From assembly GCF_012911005.2 (NCBI RefSeq), contig NZ_WTVS01000004.1, forward strand, positions 62,001 through 126,000: a stretch of DNA of 64,000 bases, written 5' to 3'. This document shows positions 1-7,982 of this stretch, piece by piece. Made by a program: the position numbers and the translations under genes. Every line of letters begins with the position of its first letter. The stretch's first letter is position 1. Source of the DNA: Aromatoleum toluolicum. Lineage in GTDB: Bacteria > Pseudomonadota > Gammaproteobacteria > Burkholderiales > Rhodocyclaceae. The notes under the pieces were generated by a model, which saw only the letters and a program-made list of their open reading frames with translations, did not search any database and was not told where the DNA came from.

Positions 1-938
1 ATGTACATCTCCTTCTTCCCGACCAGCTTGAAGTCGAAGCGATCGAGCGCACCGTAGAACACCGCCGAGTCGTCGACCACCGCTGCCGTACCGCCGGTCG
101 GGCTGGGGGTGTCGTAGGCGACGTCGGGCGACAGTTTCACGCGCCGCTGGCCCGGCAGATACGACCACGCCTGCCGACCGATGCTCACCATGTCGACGTT
201 GTCGTGGATGACGAGCTTCTCGCCCGCCTTGCGCGCCGGGTTCCAGTAGTCGATGCGGATCTTCTCGTACGGATCCTTCGCGGCGATGACCCCCGTCTTC
301 TTCGGATCGAAGATCGGGTAATAGGACGTGAAGTCGTACAGACCCGCGATCGTGACGTTGCCTTGCGGATCGACCAGGAAGCTCACCAGCCCCTTCACAT
401 CCGTCACGTGGTTGTCGTACTTGAGCAGCCGGTTCCACATCACCTCGTTGCCGGTCTTCGGAATCGGGAACGGCGTGCCAGCGTAGCAACCGTCGATCTT
501 CAGCTCGTTGTCCGTCGTCTTGCAGGCGGTGGCGTTCTTGACCGCGTTGTCCAGGAAGAACTTCGGATAGTTCGCGGTGCGGTGGGTCGGATAGACGTCG
601 ATGCGGTAGCTAGGATACTTCTTCAGCATCGCCTTGACGCCCTCGCCCAGCTTGTCCGCGTACTTGTCCACGTTCTTGCCGTCGATCGAGAGCACCGGCT
701 TCTCGTTCGCGAACGGATCCGGCCGCGCGCCGGGGACCTTCGGATCGTAGTTCGCGGCCTTCACGGGGCCGGTCCACTCGGGAATCGTGCCTTCCTTGTT
801 GCCAGCCTTCTCGGCGCCCCACGGCAGCAGCGTGGTACCGAGCTTCTTCGCCTCTTCGGCGGTCACGGCGGCAATAGCGCCGCCAGCGTAGGCGGCGACG
901 ATCAGGGCCGCGAGGGTAATCTTGGTGCGGTGGATCAT
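1..938 (-). CDS. DUF1329 outer-membrane-associated protein (partial, C-terminus outside window)
   Basis: DUF1329 family protein, cut by the left edge. The ATG at 938 follows an AGGAG ribosome site and opens with a signal peptide (MIHRTKITLAALIVAAYAGG, then AIA-AV). The mature part starts with the family's TAEEAKKLG segment and carries KKYPSYRIDVYPTHRTA and the SYLPGQRRVKLSP stretch, so it is clearly homologous to the complete protein at 61082-62425. DUF1329 proteins have a LolB-like fold and are encoded beside DUF1302 proteins in clusters for hydrophobic substrates such as steroids, terpenes and long-chain compounds. The DUF1302 gene lies 22 bases upstream on the same strand, so the two are co-transcribed. 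The molecular role is not established; substrate handling at the outer membrane is inferred from context. Confidence 0.9.
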   Translation of the reverse strand, partial: MIHRTKITLAALIVAAYAGGAIAAVTAEEAKKLGTTLLPWGAEKAGNKEGTIPEWTGPVKAANYDPKVPGARPDPFANEKPVLSIDGKNVDKYADKLGEGVKAMLKKYPSYRIDVYPTHRTANYPKFFLDNAVKNATACKTTDNELKIDGCYAGTPFPIPKTGNEVMWNRLLKYDNHVTDVKGLVSFLVDPQGNVTIAGLYDFTSYYPIFDPKKTGVIAAKDPYEKIRIDYWNPARKAGEKLVIHDNVDMVSIGRQAWSYLPGQRRVKLSPDVAYDTPSPTGGTAAVVDDSAVFYGALDRFDFKLVGKKEMY

Positions 939-960
939 TTCCTATATCTCCTGTCGATTC

Positions 961-2634
961 TCAGAAGGTCGTCTTGAAGGTCACGGACAACCAGCCGCGG
1001 TCATGCAGGGGCGCCATGCCGCCGCTGGCCGTACCCATCACGACCGGGCTGATGCCGGGCACGAAGGCGAGCGGGTTGGGGCCCTTGTTGTAGTCACCGA
1101 AGTAGTCAGTGTAGGCAATGTCGAGCTTGTACTTGGCCTGATAGTCGAAGCCCAGACCGATGCTCCAGCTGCCATTGCCCTCGTTGCCGCCCGCCGGTAC
1201 AGGCGAGTTGCCTTTGATGCCGGTATCGAAGTGGATCGGCATCGTGAGGTCGGTTTGCGGCAGGACGGCGAACCAGGTCGGCGTGAAGGTCACGCCGAAG
1301 CCCCACGCGTCACGCGTCGAGCACCCGTCGTCCCTGCCGCCGCGACCGCCGAACGAGTCGGCACACGCGTGACCGACGCCGGCATAGAAGGCCTTTGTCT
1401 TGCTGTCGAGGCTGGCGAGCCGACTGTAGGTAACTTCCCCCAGAAGGGTCGCGGAATCGAACAGCGCGGTCTTGCCGATGTACGCGATCGCATTCGCCAG
1501 CGCATGCCAGGTGTCGCCGCGTGCGATTTCGGGCGAACCGAAGGCAGTGTTCAGCGCGGTGTCCTTGCGATGCACGATTTCCGCACCGATTGCCGTACCG
1601 CCGACCAGCGTGGACATGCTCAGACCGATCAGCTTGACGTCTTCGGCGTAGGCATTGTGCAGCTCGCCGAAGGTTCCCCCGGTGCTCAGCACCGCCGGAA
1701 TCTTGTCGTCGAACCTGCGGTAATAGACGCCGAACGTCCCCAGCTCGGTTGCCAGCTTGGCATTGACGCCCCAGCTGCCGGTGTCATCCGGAATCTCGTG
1801 CGGCCCGGACTTCAGGTTGCCGTGGTACGGAATGCCGAGGAAGTTGGTGCCGCGCTGGAAGAGCGGATCGAAGGTGTTGAAGTAGGTGCTGCCTTCGGCC
1901 AGGCGATAGGGCTTCCACTCGAGGAAGTACTGACCGGCGATCGACAGCTTGTCCGTTACCTGCGCCGCGAACGAAAGCTGATTGAGCGGCAGGAATAGCT
2001 CCTTCGCCTCGGAACCCGGCGTCGCGAGGGCCTTGCGAAAATCGACCGGCCCCTGCGAATACGAAACGCCATGGATCGGCGAGAACAGCGATTCGCCCCA
2101 ATACACCGTGTGCCGACCGGCCTTCATGTCGATCGGCCGCCCGCCCACTTCCAGGCGCCCGAACACGAAGGCATCGAGAATCTCGCCCGAGCTGGTGTAC
2201 GGGCGCGCCACGGAGTCGGTCAGGCGATTGCGCGGAAAGGCGGTACCCAGACCTGCACGCTGATAGGCCGGATTGCCGTCGACATCGCGATCGTAGGCGG
2301 CGTCGTACCAGGCCGCACCTGAAATGCGGAAGCCATGGTTCTTGTTGTAGATGAAGTCGAATTCGGACAGCAGGTCGACACGATTGGTGACCATCTCTCC
2401 CTGATCGAACCGGTGCTCGCCCCCCTGCATGCCCCACGAGTCGCCGAGCTTGCGATCACGCTCGTCAATCCGCCAACCCGCGTTGTACTTGACGGTGTTG
2501 TCCCAGCGAACGTTGAGATTTTCGTTTCCGGTCGGAATTTCGAACGCATGTGCAGCGCCACTGCACAGGGCCGCGGCGGCTACCCCTTGCGCGATCCGCC
2601 GCGGAATAATCCGGTATTTGCGATTTCGCTTCAC
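961..2634 (-). CDS. DUF1302 outer-membrane beta-barrel-like protein
   Basis: DUF1302 family protein of 557 residues. The GTG at 2634 is preferred over the upstream ATG at 2664 because a very strong site (AAAGGAGGAG) lies just before it. The basic start KRNRKYRIIPRR then leads directly into a signal sequence ending GAAHA. Typical features are the early RWDNTVKYNAGWR, GRHTVYWGESLF and LATPGSEAKELFLPLNQ segments, and a C-terminus ending in aromatic KTTF like an outer-membrane barrel. It heads a transcript with DUF1329, and its promoter carries a palindromic operator (see 2853-2881). DUF1302/DUF1329 pairs accompany pathways for poorly soluble compounds. Uptake or binding of substrate is inference. 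A paralogue starts at the right end of the window. Confidence 0.9.
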   Translation of the reverse strand: MKRNRKYRIIPRRIAQGVAAAALCSGAAHAFEIPTGNENLNVRWDNTVKYNAGWRIDERDRKLGDSWGMQGGEHRFDQGEMVTNRVDLLSEFDFIYNKNHGFRISGAAWYDAAYDRDVDGNPAYQRAGLGTAFPRNRLTDSVARPYTSSGEILDAFVFGRLEVGGRPIDMKAGRHTVYWGESLFSPIHGVSYSQGPVDFRKALATPGSEAKELFLPLNQLSFAAQVTDKLSIAGQYFLEWKPYRLAEGSTYFNTFDPLFQRGTNFLGIPYHGNLKSGPHEIPDDTGSWGVNAKLATELGTFGVYYRRFDDKIPAVLSTGGTFGELHNAYAEDVKLIGLSMSTLVGGTAIGAEIVHRKDTALNTAFGSPEIARGDTWHALANAIAYIGKTALFDSATLLGEVTYSRLASLDSKTKAFYAGVGHACADSFGGRGGRDDGCSTRDAWGFGVTFTPTWFAVLPQTDLTMPIHFDTGIKGNSPVPAGGNEGNGSWSIGLGFDYQAKYKLDIAYTDYFGDYNKGPNPLAFVPGISPVVMGTASGGMAPLHDRGWLSVTFKTTF

Positions 2635-3052
2635 TTTCAACTCCTCCTTTGAGCTGCGCTTCATTCTTTATCAACCAACAACTCTTGAAGTCTCTTGCCG
2701 GCTTTGCGTCGCGAACCGAGGATGCAGGTGTCGCGCGGACCAGTCCAACCGGCCGGTCGATGCCTTGCGAAGACTTACCCGCCTTCTTGGGGATTCCGCA
2801 CCACCCAGGTGGACTGACACTTATCGATACTTGAGTGACCGCGTTCGAAAGTAGAATATCGACCGACCGGTCGGGTGTCAAGAATATCTTTCGAACTATT
2901 TTCGATGTACCTGAAACCCTTGCGGGACGGGGTGTTTCAGGGAAAAAAGAAGCGTGGCGGGTGCGCACCCGAAGGCCCGCACCCGACCATATGGGGGCCA
3001 AAACGACGGCCCCAGGGCGACGTCCGATCCGCCGCGGCGAACCCGAGGCCCC
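2635..3052. other. Intergenic region holding the DUF1302 promoter
   Basis: This 418-base gap separates the medium-chain reductase gene (ends 3053) from the DUF1302 gene. It holds the promoter and operator at 2853-2881 and a second small palindrome, ACCGGCCGGT, at 2748-2757 that could be a weaker regulator half-site. Open frames here have no recognisable protein features. Confidence 0.6.
2853..2881 (-). promoter_or_regulatory. Sigma70-type promoter with palindromic operator in its spacer (site 1)
   Basis: Read on the minus strand, TTGACA (2876-2881) is followed by exactly 17 bases and then TATTCT (2853-2858), a near-consensus promoter pointing at the DUF1302 gene. The spacer is filled by CCCGACCGGTCGGTCGA, whose core CCGACCGGTCGG (2863-2874) is a perfect 12-base palindrome. 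A repressor bound there would block RNA polymerase. The same element recurs at 7792-7820, 7881-7897, 16240-16269 and 16643-16667. The shape suits a TetR-family repressor, but which protein binds it is unknown. Confidence 0.75.
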
Positions 3053-4111
3053 TTAGTCCGGCACCTTCATGACCAGGCGGCCGTTGTTGCCACCGCTGAA
3101 GAGCTGATTGAAGACGTCCGGCGTATTTTCGAAGTCCTCGCGTACATCGAGCCGCGCGTTCAGCTTGCCTTCCTTAAGCCACGCGGCGATCTCGCGGTAG
3201 GCCGCTTCGCTCGCGGGTGTGCCGAAATAATCGCCCACCAGGAAGCCTTCGATGCGGGCCGTATTCACGACCAGGTTCCACAGATTCCTTGGCCCCGGCA
3301 CGGGTTCGCTGTTGTTGTACTGCGACACCATCCCACTGACGGCGATCCGCGCCCCCTTGGCCAGGTTGTCGATCGCCGCCTCGAGGATGTCGCCGCCGAC
3401 GTTGTCGAAAAACACGTCGAGCCCGTTCGGAAACTCGCGCGCGATGGCCGCGCTCAGATTGTCAGTCGCACGGTAGTCGATGCACGCGTCGCAGCCGTAA
3501 TCGCGCACGACGGTGGCACACTTCTCCGCCCCGCCGGCGATGCCGACCACCTTCGCCGCCCCCTTCAGCCGCGCCATCTGCGCGACCAGCGAGCCGACGC
3601 TGCCTGCCGCACCGCTCACCAGCACCTTGTCCCCGACCTTCATCCCGGCGATGTCGAACAGGCCGCGGTGGGCCGTCCCGCCACTCGTGCCCATCGCGTG
3701 CAGGTACATGGGCAACTCGAAGCCGGTCGAGACGTCCATCGGCGCGAGCACACCGAGCGAGCCCGTGCGCACCGGGGAGATCTGCTCCGGCCCGACGATC
3801 ATGTACTTCGCCCACTGCCCGACGCCCGCCACAACCGTGCCGGTTTCGATCTGCGGATTGCGCGACTCGACCACCTTGCCGATCGTGACGCCCATCACCG
3901 GCCCGTCCAGCGGCAGGGGCTCCAGGTAGCCGCCGCTCGCCGACATCCAGCCGCGTGTGGCCGGATCCATGGCCATGTACAACACCTTCACGAGACATTC
4001 CCCGGCCTCAACGGGACGAAGCTCGGACCTGCGGAACTCGAAATCGGAGCGCTTGACCCGCCCCTCCGGACGCTCTTGCAGAATCCACTGATAGTTGGTG
4101 ATACCCGCCAT
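3053..4111 (-). CDS. NADP-dependent medium-chain reductase (leukotriene B4 dehydrogenase/CurA type)
   Basis: Zinc-independent medium-chain dehydrogenase/reductase of 352 residues. The ATG at 4111 has GAGGAG eight bases upstream. Family marks are MDPATRGWMS near the N-terminus, the cofactor-binding SGAAGSVGSLVAQMARLKGA at about residues 150-170, and FDNVGGDILEAAI. Relatives (prostaglandin reductase, curcumin reductase CurA) reduce the C=C bond of alpha,beta-unsaturated ketones with NADPH. In this cluster it could reduce an enone intermediate, which is inference. It is the last gene of the minus-strand series flavoprotein, cytochrome, SDR, SnoaL-like protein, reductase, with a gap of 113 bases from its upstream neighbour. 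Confidence 0.85.
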   Translation of the reverse strand: MAGITNYQWILQERPEGRVKRSDFEFRRSELRPVEAGECLVKVLYMAMDPATRGWMSASGGYLEPLPLDGPVMGVTIGKVVESRNPQIETGTVVAGVGQWAKYMIVGPEQISPVRTGSLGVLAPMDVSTGFELPMYLHAMGTSGGTAHRGLFDIAGMKVGDKVLVSGAAGSVGSLVAQMARLKGAAKVVGIAGGAEKCATVVRDYGCDACIDYRATDNLSAAIAREFPNGLDVFFDNVGGDILEAAIDNLAKGARIAVSGMVSQYNNSEPVPGPRNLWNLVVNTARIEGFLVGDYFGTPASEAAYREIAAWLKEGKLNARLDVREDFENTPDVFNQLFSGGNNGRLVMKVPD

Positions 4112-4224
4112 GCTGTCGTCTCCTCTGTTATATGAATTCTGCTCGGGCACCTTGTTCCTCCCCCTTCAAGGGGAGGGAGCGACCGCGCAGCAGTCAACTT
4201 GCCATCACCTTATTGCTTGCCGCA

Positions 4225-4698
4225 TTACTTGGCACCGGCCTGACTGCGTTCCCACCCCTGCGGGTGCTTGCTCGTAAAGGCCGAGCTCACCGCCACGCGC
4301 TTGAATCGCCACCCGTCCGGGGTCCGGACGAACTCGTCGGTGTAGATGCCGCCAAACCAGATTGGCTCCTTCTCGGCGTTCTCGCAGGGGCAGAGCATGT
4401 GCCACTGCCCGGTCGCGAAATCGCCCTCGATCTTGATCAGCGGGTTGGTGACGCCGTGAAACCCGAACGGAAACGGATTCGAGTTGAAGAATTCGCGAAT
4501 CGCCTCGCGCCCGTCGAGCCGGAACGAGGGCACGGCTTCCCACGCCCCATCCGGCACGAACAGCTCAGCCATCCGATCGCCGTCCTGCGTCAAGCCATCC
4601 CACCCGCAATCGACCGCATTGCAGTAATGGGCCTTGAGTTCGTTGATTTCCCTGACATCTTCCAGCTGCTGCAACCGCTCCTCGACACTTCTCGTCAC
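4225..4698 (-). CDS. SnoaL-like (nuclear transport factor 2 fold) protein
   Basis: Protein of 157 residues starting with GTG at 4698, preceded by GGGAG. The pattern of an N-terminal helix (VEERLQQLEDVREINELKAH), then a small-domain core with FVPDGAWEAVP and a C-terminal TPDGWRFKRVAVSSAF strand is typical of SnoaL-like NTF2-fold proteins. This fold includes ketosteroid isomerases, scytalone dehydratase-like enzymes and small hydratases. With KstD-like flavoproteins and reductases next door, an isomerase or dehydratase acting on a cyclic enone is plausible. No catalytic residue can be assigned with certainty, so the reaction stays open. Confidence 0.75.
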   Translation of the reverse strand: MTRSVEERLQQLEDVREINELKAHYCNAVDCGWDGLTQDGDRMAELFVPDGAWEAVPSFRLDGREAIREFFNSNPFPFGFHGVTNPLIKIEGDFATGQWHMLCPCENAEKEPIWFGGIYTDEFVRTPDGWRFKRVAVSSAFTSKHPQGWERSQAGAK

Positions 4699-4776
4699 AG
4701 TGCGCTCCCGATTGGCTTCAAGTCCTGCAATGGAAGGCGTCCGATCGGCGCATCGCCCCGACCGGAGCCGATGCCG

Positions 4777-5508
4777 TCATGCCGCCAGGAAGGCGCCGTC
4801 GACCGTCAGCACGCAGCCCGACACGTAGGAGGCCGCATCGCTCGCGAGCCACAGCACCGCGTTCGCCAGCTCCTGCGGCGTACCGATGCGGTGCAAGGGC
4901 ACGGAATTGACAATGCTCATCGTGGCGTCCGCCGCGCGCAGCATCGGCGTGTCGATCGGACCGGGCGCGACCCCGATCACGCGAATGCCGTACTGCCCGT
5001 ATTCGTGCGCAGCCGAACGCGTCAGCGACACCACCGCCGCCTTGCTCGCGGAGTAGATCGACGCACCGGCATAGATCGGCCGCAGGCCCTGCACCGACGC
5101 AATGTTGATGATCACCCCCGCGCCCTGCCCGACCATCGCCTGCAAGCCGTACTTCAGGCCGTACAGCGTCCCCTTCAAATTCACGCCGAGAACCGCGTCG
5201 ATGGCCTCGTCCGGCAATTCCGCGAGCGGCATCAGCGGGCCGTTGATCCCGGCGTTATTGACGAGGACGTCGAGCCGGCCGAAACGCGAAGTCGCGACCC
5301 CGACGAGCTCCTGCACGTCCTGCGGCTTCGACACGTCGCACTGGTGATACACGATAGCCGCGTTGTTGAACGGCTCCGGCTCGACCGCGCGATCCCCGAC
5401 CACGACCCGGGCGCCCTGCGCCGCGAATCCGACCGCCATCGCACGCCCCATCCCGGAATTGCCGCCGGTAACCACCACCACCTTGTCCTTCAGATCATCC
5501 AATTGCAT
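4777..5508 (-). CDS. Short-chain dehydrogenase/reductase
   Basis: Classical SDR of 243 residues with AAGGAGG before ATG 5508. It shows the cofactor motif TGGNSGMGRA, the NNAG motif in VLVNNAGINGP, the serine in IINIASVQG, the catalytic pair in IYSASKAAV, and the PGPIDTPM loop after the last Rossmann strand. It should oxidise or reduce a hydroxyl/keto group with NAD(P). The gene lies 10 bases downstream of the cytochrome c gene on the same strand, placing it in the operon of the periplasmic flavoprotein. The substrate is not readable from sequence; an alicyclic or steroid-like alcohol, or a 3-hydroxyacyl-CoA, would fit. Confidence 0.88.
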   Translation of the reverse strand: MQLDDLKDKVVVVTGGNSGMGRAMAVGFAAQGARVVVGDRAVEPEPFNNAAIVYHQCDVSKPQDVQELVGVATSRFGRLDVLVNNAGINGPLMPLAELPDEAIDAVLGVNLKGTLYGLKYGLQAMVGQGAGVIINIASVQGLRPIYAGASIYSASKAAVVSLTRSAAHEYGQYGIRVIGVAPGPIDTPMLRAADATMSIVNSVPLHRIGTPQELANAVLWLASDAASYVSGCVLTVDGAFLAA

Positions 5509-5518
5509 CGCACCCTCC

Positions 5519-5908
5519 TTATTCAGCCTTCGCGCCGTCCGCGATCCAGCGACGGATGACGTCGATCTGTTCCTCGCCCAACTGCATGTCGCCGAAGGGC
5601 ATCCTTTCCCCGCTGCCGCCGGCTTCGGCGTGCGTGCCGACGAGCTTGCGATACAGGTAACTCTCGTCCGGCTTGCCGGGGTCGACCCGCAGCAGCGGGC
5701 TCTGGGTTGAAGCCACCCCCACCAGATTCGCGTACCCGCCTTTCGGATGCAGCGCCAGCCCCGCCGGCCCGTTGCCGGGCAGGTGACACATCACGCAGCT
5801 GGTCTTGAAGATCGGCACGACGTCGCGCGCGAACTGGACGTCCCCGGCCTGCGCCATCCCGGCGAGCGCGCTACCGCACAACACGCCGACCATCACTTGG
5901 CGACGCAT
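5519..5908 (-). CDS. Periplasmic c-type cytochrome
   Basis: Small monohaem cytochrome c of 129 residues. A Sec signal peptide (MRRQVMVGVLCGSALAGMAQ, cleaved after AQA-G) is followed by a single haem-attachment motif CVMCH at about residue 38. A likely methionine ligand lies in RMPFGDMQL, and a C-terminal helix (EEQIDVIRRWIADG) is typical of class I cytochromes. Its start lies 3 bases after the stop of the Tat-exported flavoprotein gene, so the two are translated together. It is the obvious electron acceptor for that flavoprotein, passing electrons to the respiratory chain (inference from pairing and shared location). Confidence 0.88.
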   Translation of the reverse strand: MRRQVMVGVLCGSALAGMAQAGDVQFARDVVPIFKTSCVMCHLPGNGPAGLALHPKGGYANLVGVASTQSPLLRVDPGKPDESYLYRKLVGTHAEAGGSGERMPFGDMQLGEEQIDVIRRWIADGAKAE

Positions 5909-5911
5909 CGG

Positions 5912-7678
5912 CTACAGTTCCTTGACCGGTTCCGCCGCCGCATTCGTGCCGGCGATGTAACCGAAGGCCATCGCCGGTCCGATCGTGCCGCCGGCGCCGA
6001 AATAGGCTTCCCGCGACGGACTTGCGATGCAGTTACCGGCCCCGAAGAGCCCCGGAATCGGTTTGCCGCTGGAATGGACGACCCGCGCACGGGCGTCGAC
6101 CACCGGTCCGCCATTGGTGTCGAGCGCCCCGGCTCCGACGATCAGCGCGTAATACGGACCTTTCGCCTGCAGCGGATGCATGGCCGGATTGGGCAGCCCC
6201 GTCTTCACCGGCCAGCGCGTGTTCGCGTTCGCCGGCTGGAAGAACAGCGCCCACGCGCGATCGTATTCGGCCTTGCCACGATGGAAGTCCGGATCGACGC
6301 CGCGCTTGGCGTAACCGTTGAAACGCTCAAAGGTCTGCTTCAGGTTGGTCGCGAAATCCGGCGCCAGCTTCGCCGTGCCGATATGCGCGCGGATGCGCTC
6401 GAGCCGCGCGCCGATGTTAGTCGCAAGTTCGTCGAGGGTGCCGCCATGGATCACGTAGCTCGCGCCGGTCGGCGTGGCCGGCAGCGGATGGGCACCCGCG
6501 TAGAGCTCGGCCGTGCGCTGGTCGTAGATGATGAACAGCAGCTGGTTCGGGAACTCGCCGTTGTTCGGGTCGAAGGTCAGGTGCGCCTCGGTGCGGTCGT
6601 TGTAGTTGCGCTTCTCGTTGACGACCCGCACGCCGTACTTGTTGACCATGAACATCGAATCGCCCGGCGGCATATCGACGCAACGCGCGAGCGAACGGTT
6701 CTCCATGCACTCCTCGATGAGCGCCTGGCTGCGCCACGCCGAGCCGAGGTTACCCAGACGCGCCCCGGCGGCACCCGCGACGGTGATGAAGTCGCCGGTC
6801 GCATAGGGCGTCGCGCAGGAGCCGTACAGGAAGGTACGCTGATAGAGGCGCACGTAATCGAGGTCGTGCGCGTAACCGCCGGTGCCGAAGACGACGCCCT
6901 TGCGCGCGCGGATCTGCACCACGCCATCTTCGGTCTCGACTTCGACGCCGACCACTTCCTGGCGGGCGTTCAGGATCAGCTTCTGCACCCGGTGATCGGT
7001 CAGGATCTCGACGCCCTGCTTCTTCAGGTAGGCTTCGAGCTGCTCGATGTAATCGGTGCCACCGCCGTTGCTGCCGTCCGCCTTCAGCACGCCCAGCGAC
7101 CGCCCCTGCGCGGTCTTGTCCTCGGGAAGATGGTCCTGGTAATCCGGCGCCGGACGGTTGAGCTGCCACATGTTGAACTGCGCGATACGCAACGCACCGC
7201 GGCTGCGCATGAGGTCGACCGCCTTGTAGCCGTTGTCGTAGAACGCTTCCAGCAACGCGTAGGCATCCTGGTCGAGACCCAGCGTGGGGCTGTCCGGACG
7301 GTAGCGCTCGGGATACGAGATCCGGCACAGGTAACGGAGGCAGTCCTCCTTGCGGTCGTCGATGCCGTGTTCGCGCAGGGCGTAATGATTCGGGATCCAG
7401 AATACGCCGCCGGACTTGCGCGTCGTCCCGCCGGTGATCGGCCCCTTCTCCAGGACCAGCACCTGGCTGCCCGCGTTTGCGGCAGTCACCGCTGCGGTGA
7501 GCGCGGCGGCGCCGCTGCCCACGCACACCACGTCGACCTCGCGTGCCCATTTCACACCCGACGCCGCGGACGCCTGGCCGACGCCCAGCCCGAGCATGGC
7601 CGCAGCGCCGACACTGCGTCCGGCATTGGTCAGCAGACGCCGCCTGGACGGATCGTGGCCCAACTCCTTCATTGTCAT
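5912..7678 (-). CDS. Tat-exported FAD-dependent dehydrogenase/reductase (KstD/fumarate reductase superfamily)
   Basis: FAD flavoprotein of 588 residues. The N-terminus carries a twin-arginine signal (SRRRLLTNAG followed by a hydrophobic stretch ending GQASA), so it should be exported folded to the periplasm. The FAD motif DVVCVGSGAAALTAAVTAA follows at about residue 50. The C-terminus has DTNGGPVVDARARV and GLFGAGNCIASPSREAYF, as in the fumarate reductase/3-ketosteroid dehydrogenase superfamily. It is co-encoded with a c-type cytochrome, suggesting a periplasmic dehydrogenase that passes electrons to cytochrome c; the reverse (reductase) direction cannot be excluded. The start is ATG 7678 or ATG 7672, both near AGGAGGAG. 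Its promoter carries operator site 2 (7792-7820). The substrate is unknown. Confidence 0.88.
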   Translation of the reverse strand: MTMKELGHDPSRRRLLTNAGRSVGAAAMLGLGVGQASAASGVKWAREVDVVCVGSGAAALTAAVTAANAGSQVLVLEKGPITGGTTRKSGGVFWIPNHYALREHGIDDRKEDCLRYLCRISYPERYRPDSPTLGLDQDAYALLEAFYDNGYKAVDLMRSRGALRIAQFNMWQLNRPAPDYQDHLPEDKTAQGRSLGVLKADGSNGGGTDYIEQLEAYLKKQGVEILTDHRVQKLILNARQEVVGVEVETEDGVVQIRARKGVVFGTGGYAHDLDYVRLYQRTFLYGSCATPYATGDFITVAGAAGARLGNLGSAWRSQALIEECMENRSLARCVDMPPGDSMFMVNKYGVRVVNEKRNYNDRTEAHLTFDPNNGEFPNQLLFIIYDQRTAELYAGAHPLPATPTGASYVIHGGTLDELATNIGARLERIRAHIGTAKLAPDFATNLKQTFERFNGYAKRGVDPDFHRGKAEYDRAWALFFQPANANTRWPVKTGLPNPAMHPLQAKGPYYALIVGAGALDTNGGPVVDARARVVHSSGKPIPGLFGAGNCIASPSREAYFGAGGTIGPAMAFGYIAGTNAAAEPVKEL

Positions 7679-7791
7679 CACTCCTCCTGTTCTTGTAGAG
7701 TCCCGACATTGACGAGCCCTGCGCGGCCTGCGGGACTTCCTGCGTTACCGGTGCAAATCTGCGCGCTCATGGGACCGCGCAGAGTGGGGCA

Positions 7792-7820
7792 ACGGTACCG
7801 ACCGTCCGGTCGGTTGTCAA
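7792..7820 (-). promoter_or_regulatory. Promoter with operator in its spacer (site 2), for the Tat flavoprotein operon
   Basis: On the minus strand TTGACA (7815-7820) is followed by a 17-base spacer and TACCGT (7792-7797). The spacer plus flanks hold ACCGACCG-TC-CGGTCGGT (7797-7814), an 8-base inverted repeat matching the other operator sites. It points at the flavoprotein/cytochrome operon. The -10 is weak, which fits a regulated promoter. Confidence 0.68.
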
Positions 7821-7880
7821 TGAAGTTTTCCCGCATTTCTTCGACCAGCGAATTCCTCCGGACAAAAAAAATCACGCACG

Positions 7881-7897
7881 CCCGACCAGTCGGTCGA
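7881..7897 (+). promoter_or_regulatory. Operator palindrome (site 3) upstream of fdhD
   Basis: CCCGACCAGTCGGTCGA on the plus strand differs from the spacer of site 1 at one position only, where an A replaces a G. It lies 86 bases before the fdhD start. No clear -35 is visible; AT-rich sequence (CTTTTAGTGATAAG) follows and may contain the -10. With site 2 it makes the flavoprotein/fdhD intergenic region a divergent control region with two operators. Confidence 0.6.
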
Positions 7898-7982
7898 CTT
7901 TTAGTGATAAGCTGAGTCGAACCAGCCGCCCTCATGCCGGCTGCGATTGACGCACCAAATTTTTTGCGCTGGAGTCGAGCCC

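Noticed and set aside
5747-7915. A 722-residue plus-strand open frame opposite the Tat flavoprotein and cytochrome genes
   Set aside because: It is antisense to two genes with clear motifs, has a low-complexity Arg/His/Ala-rich translation typical of GC-rich shadow frames, and lacks domain features.
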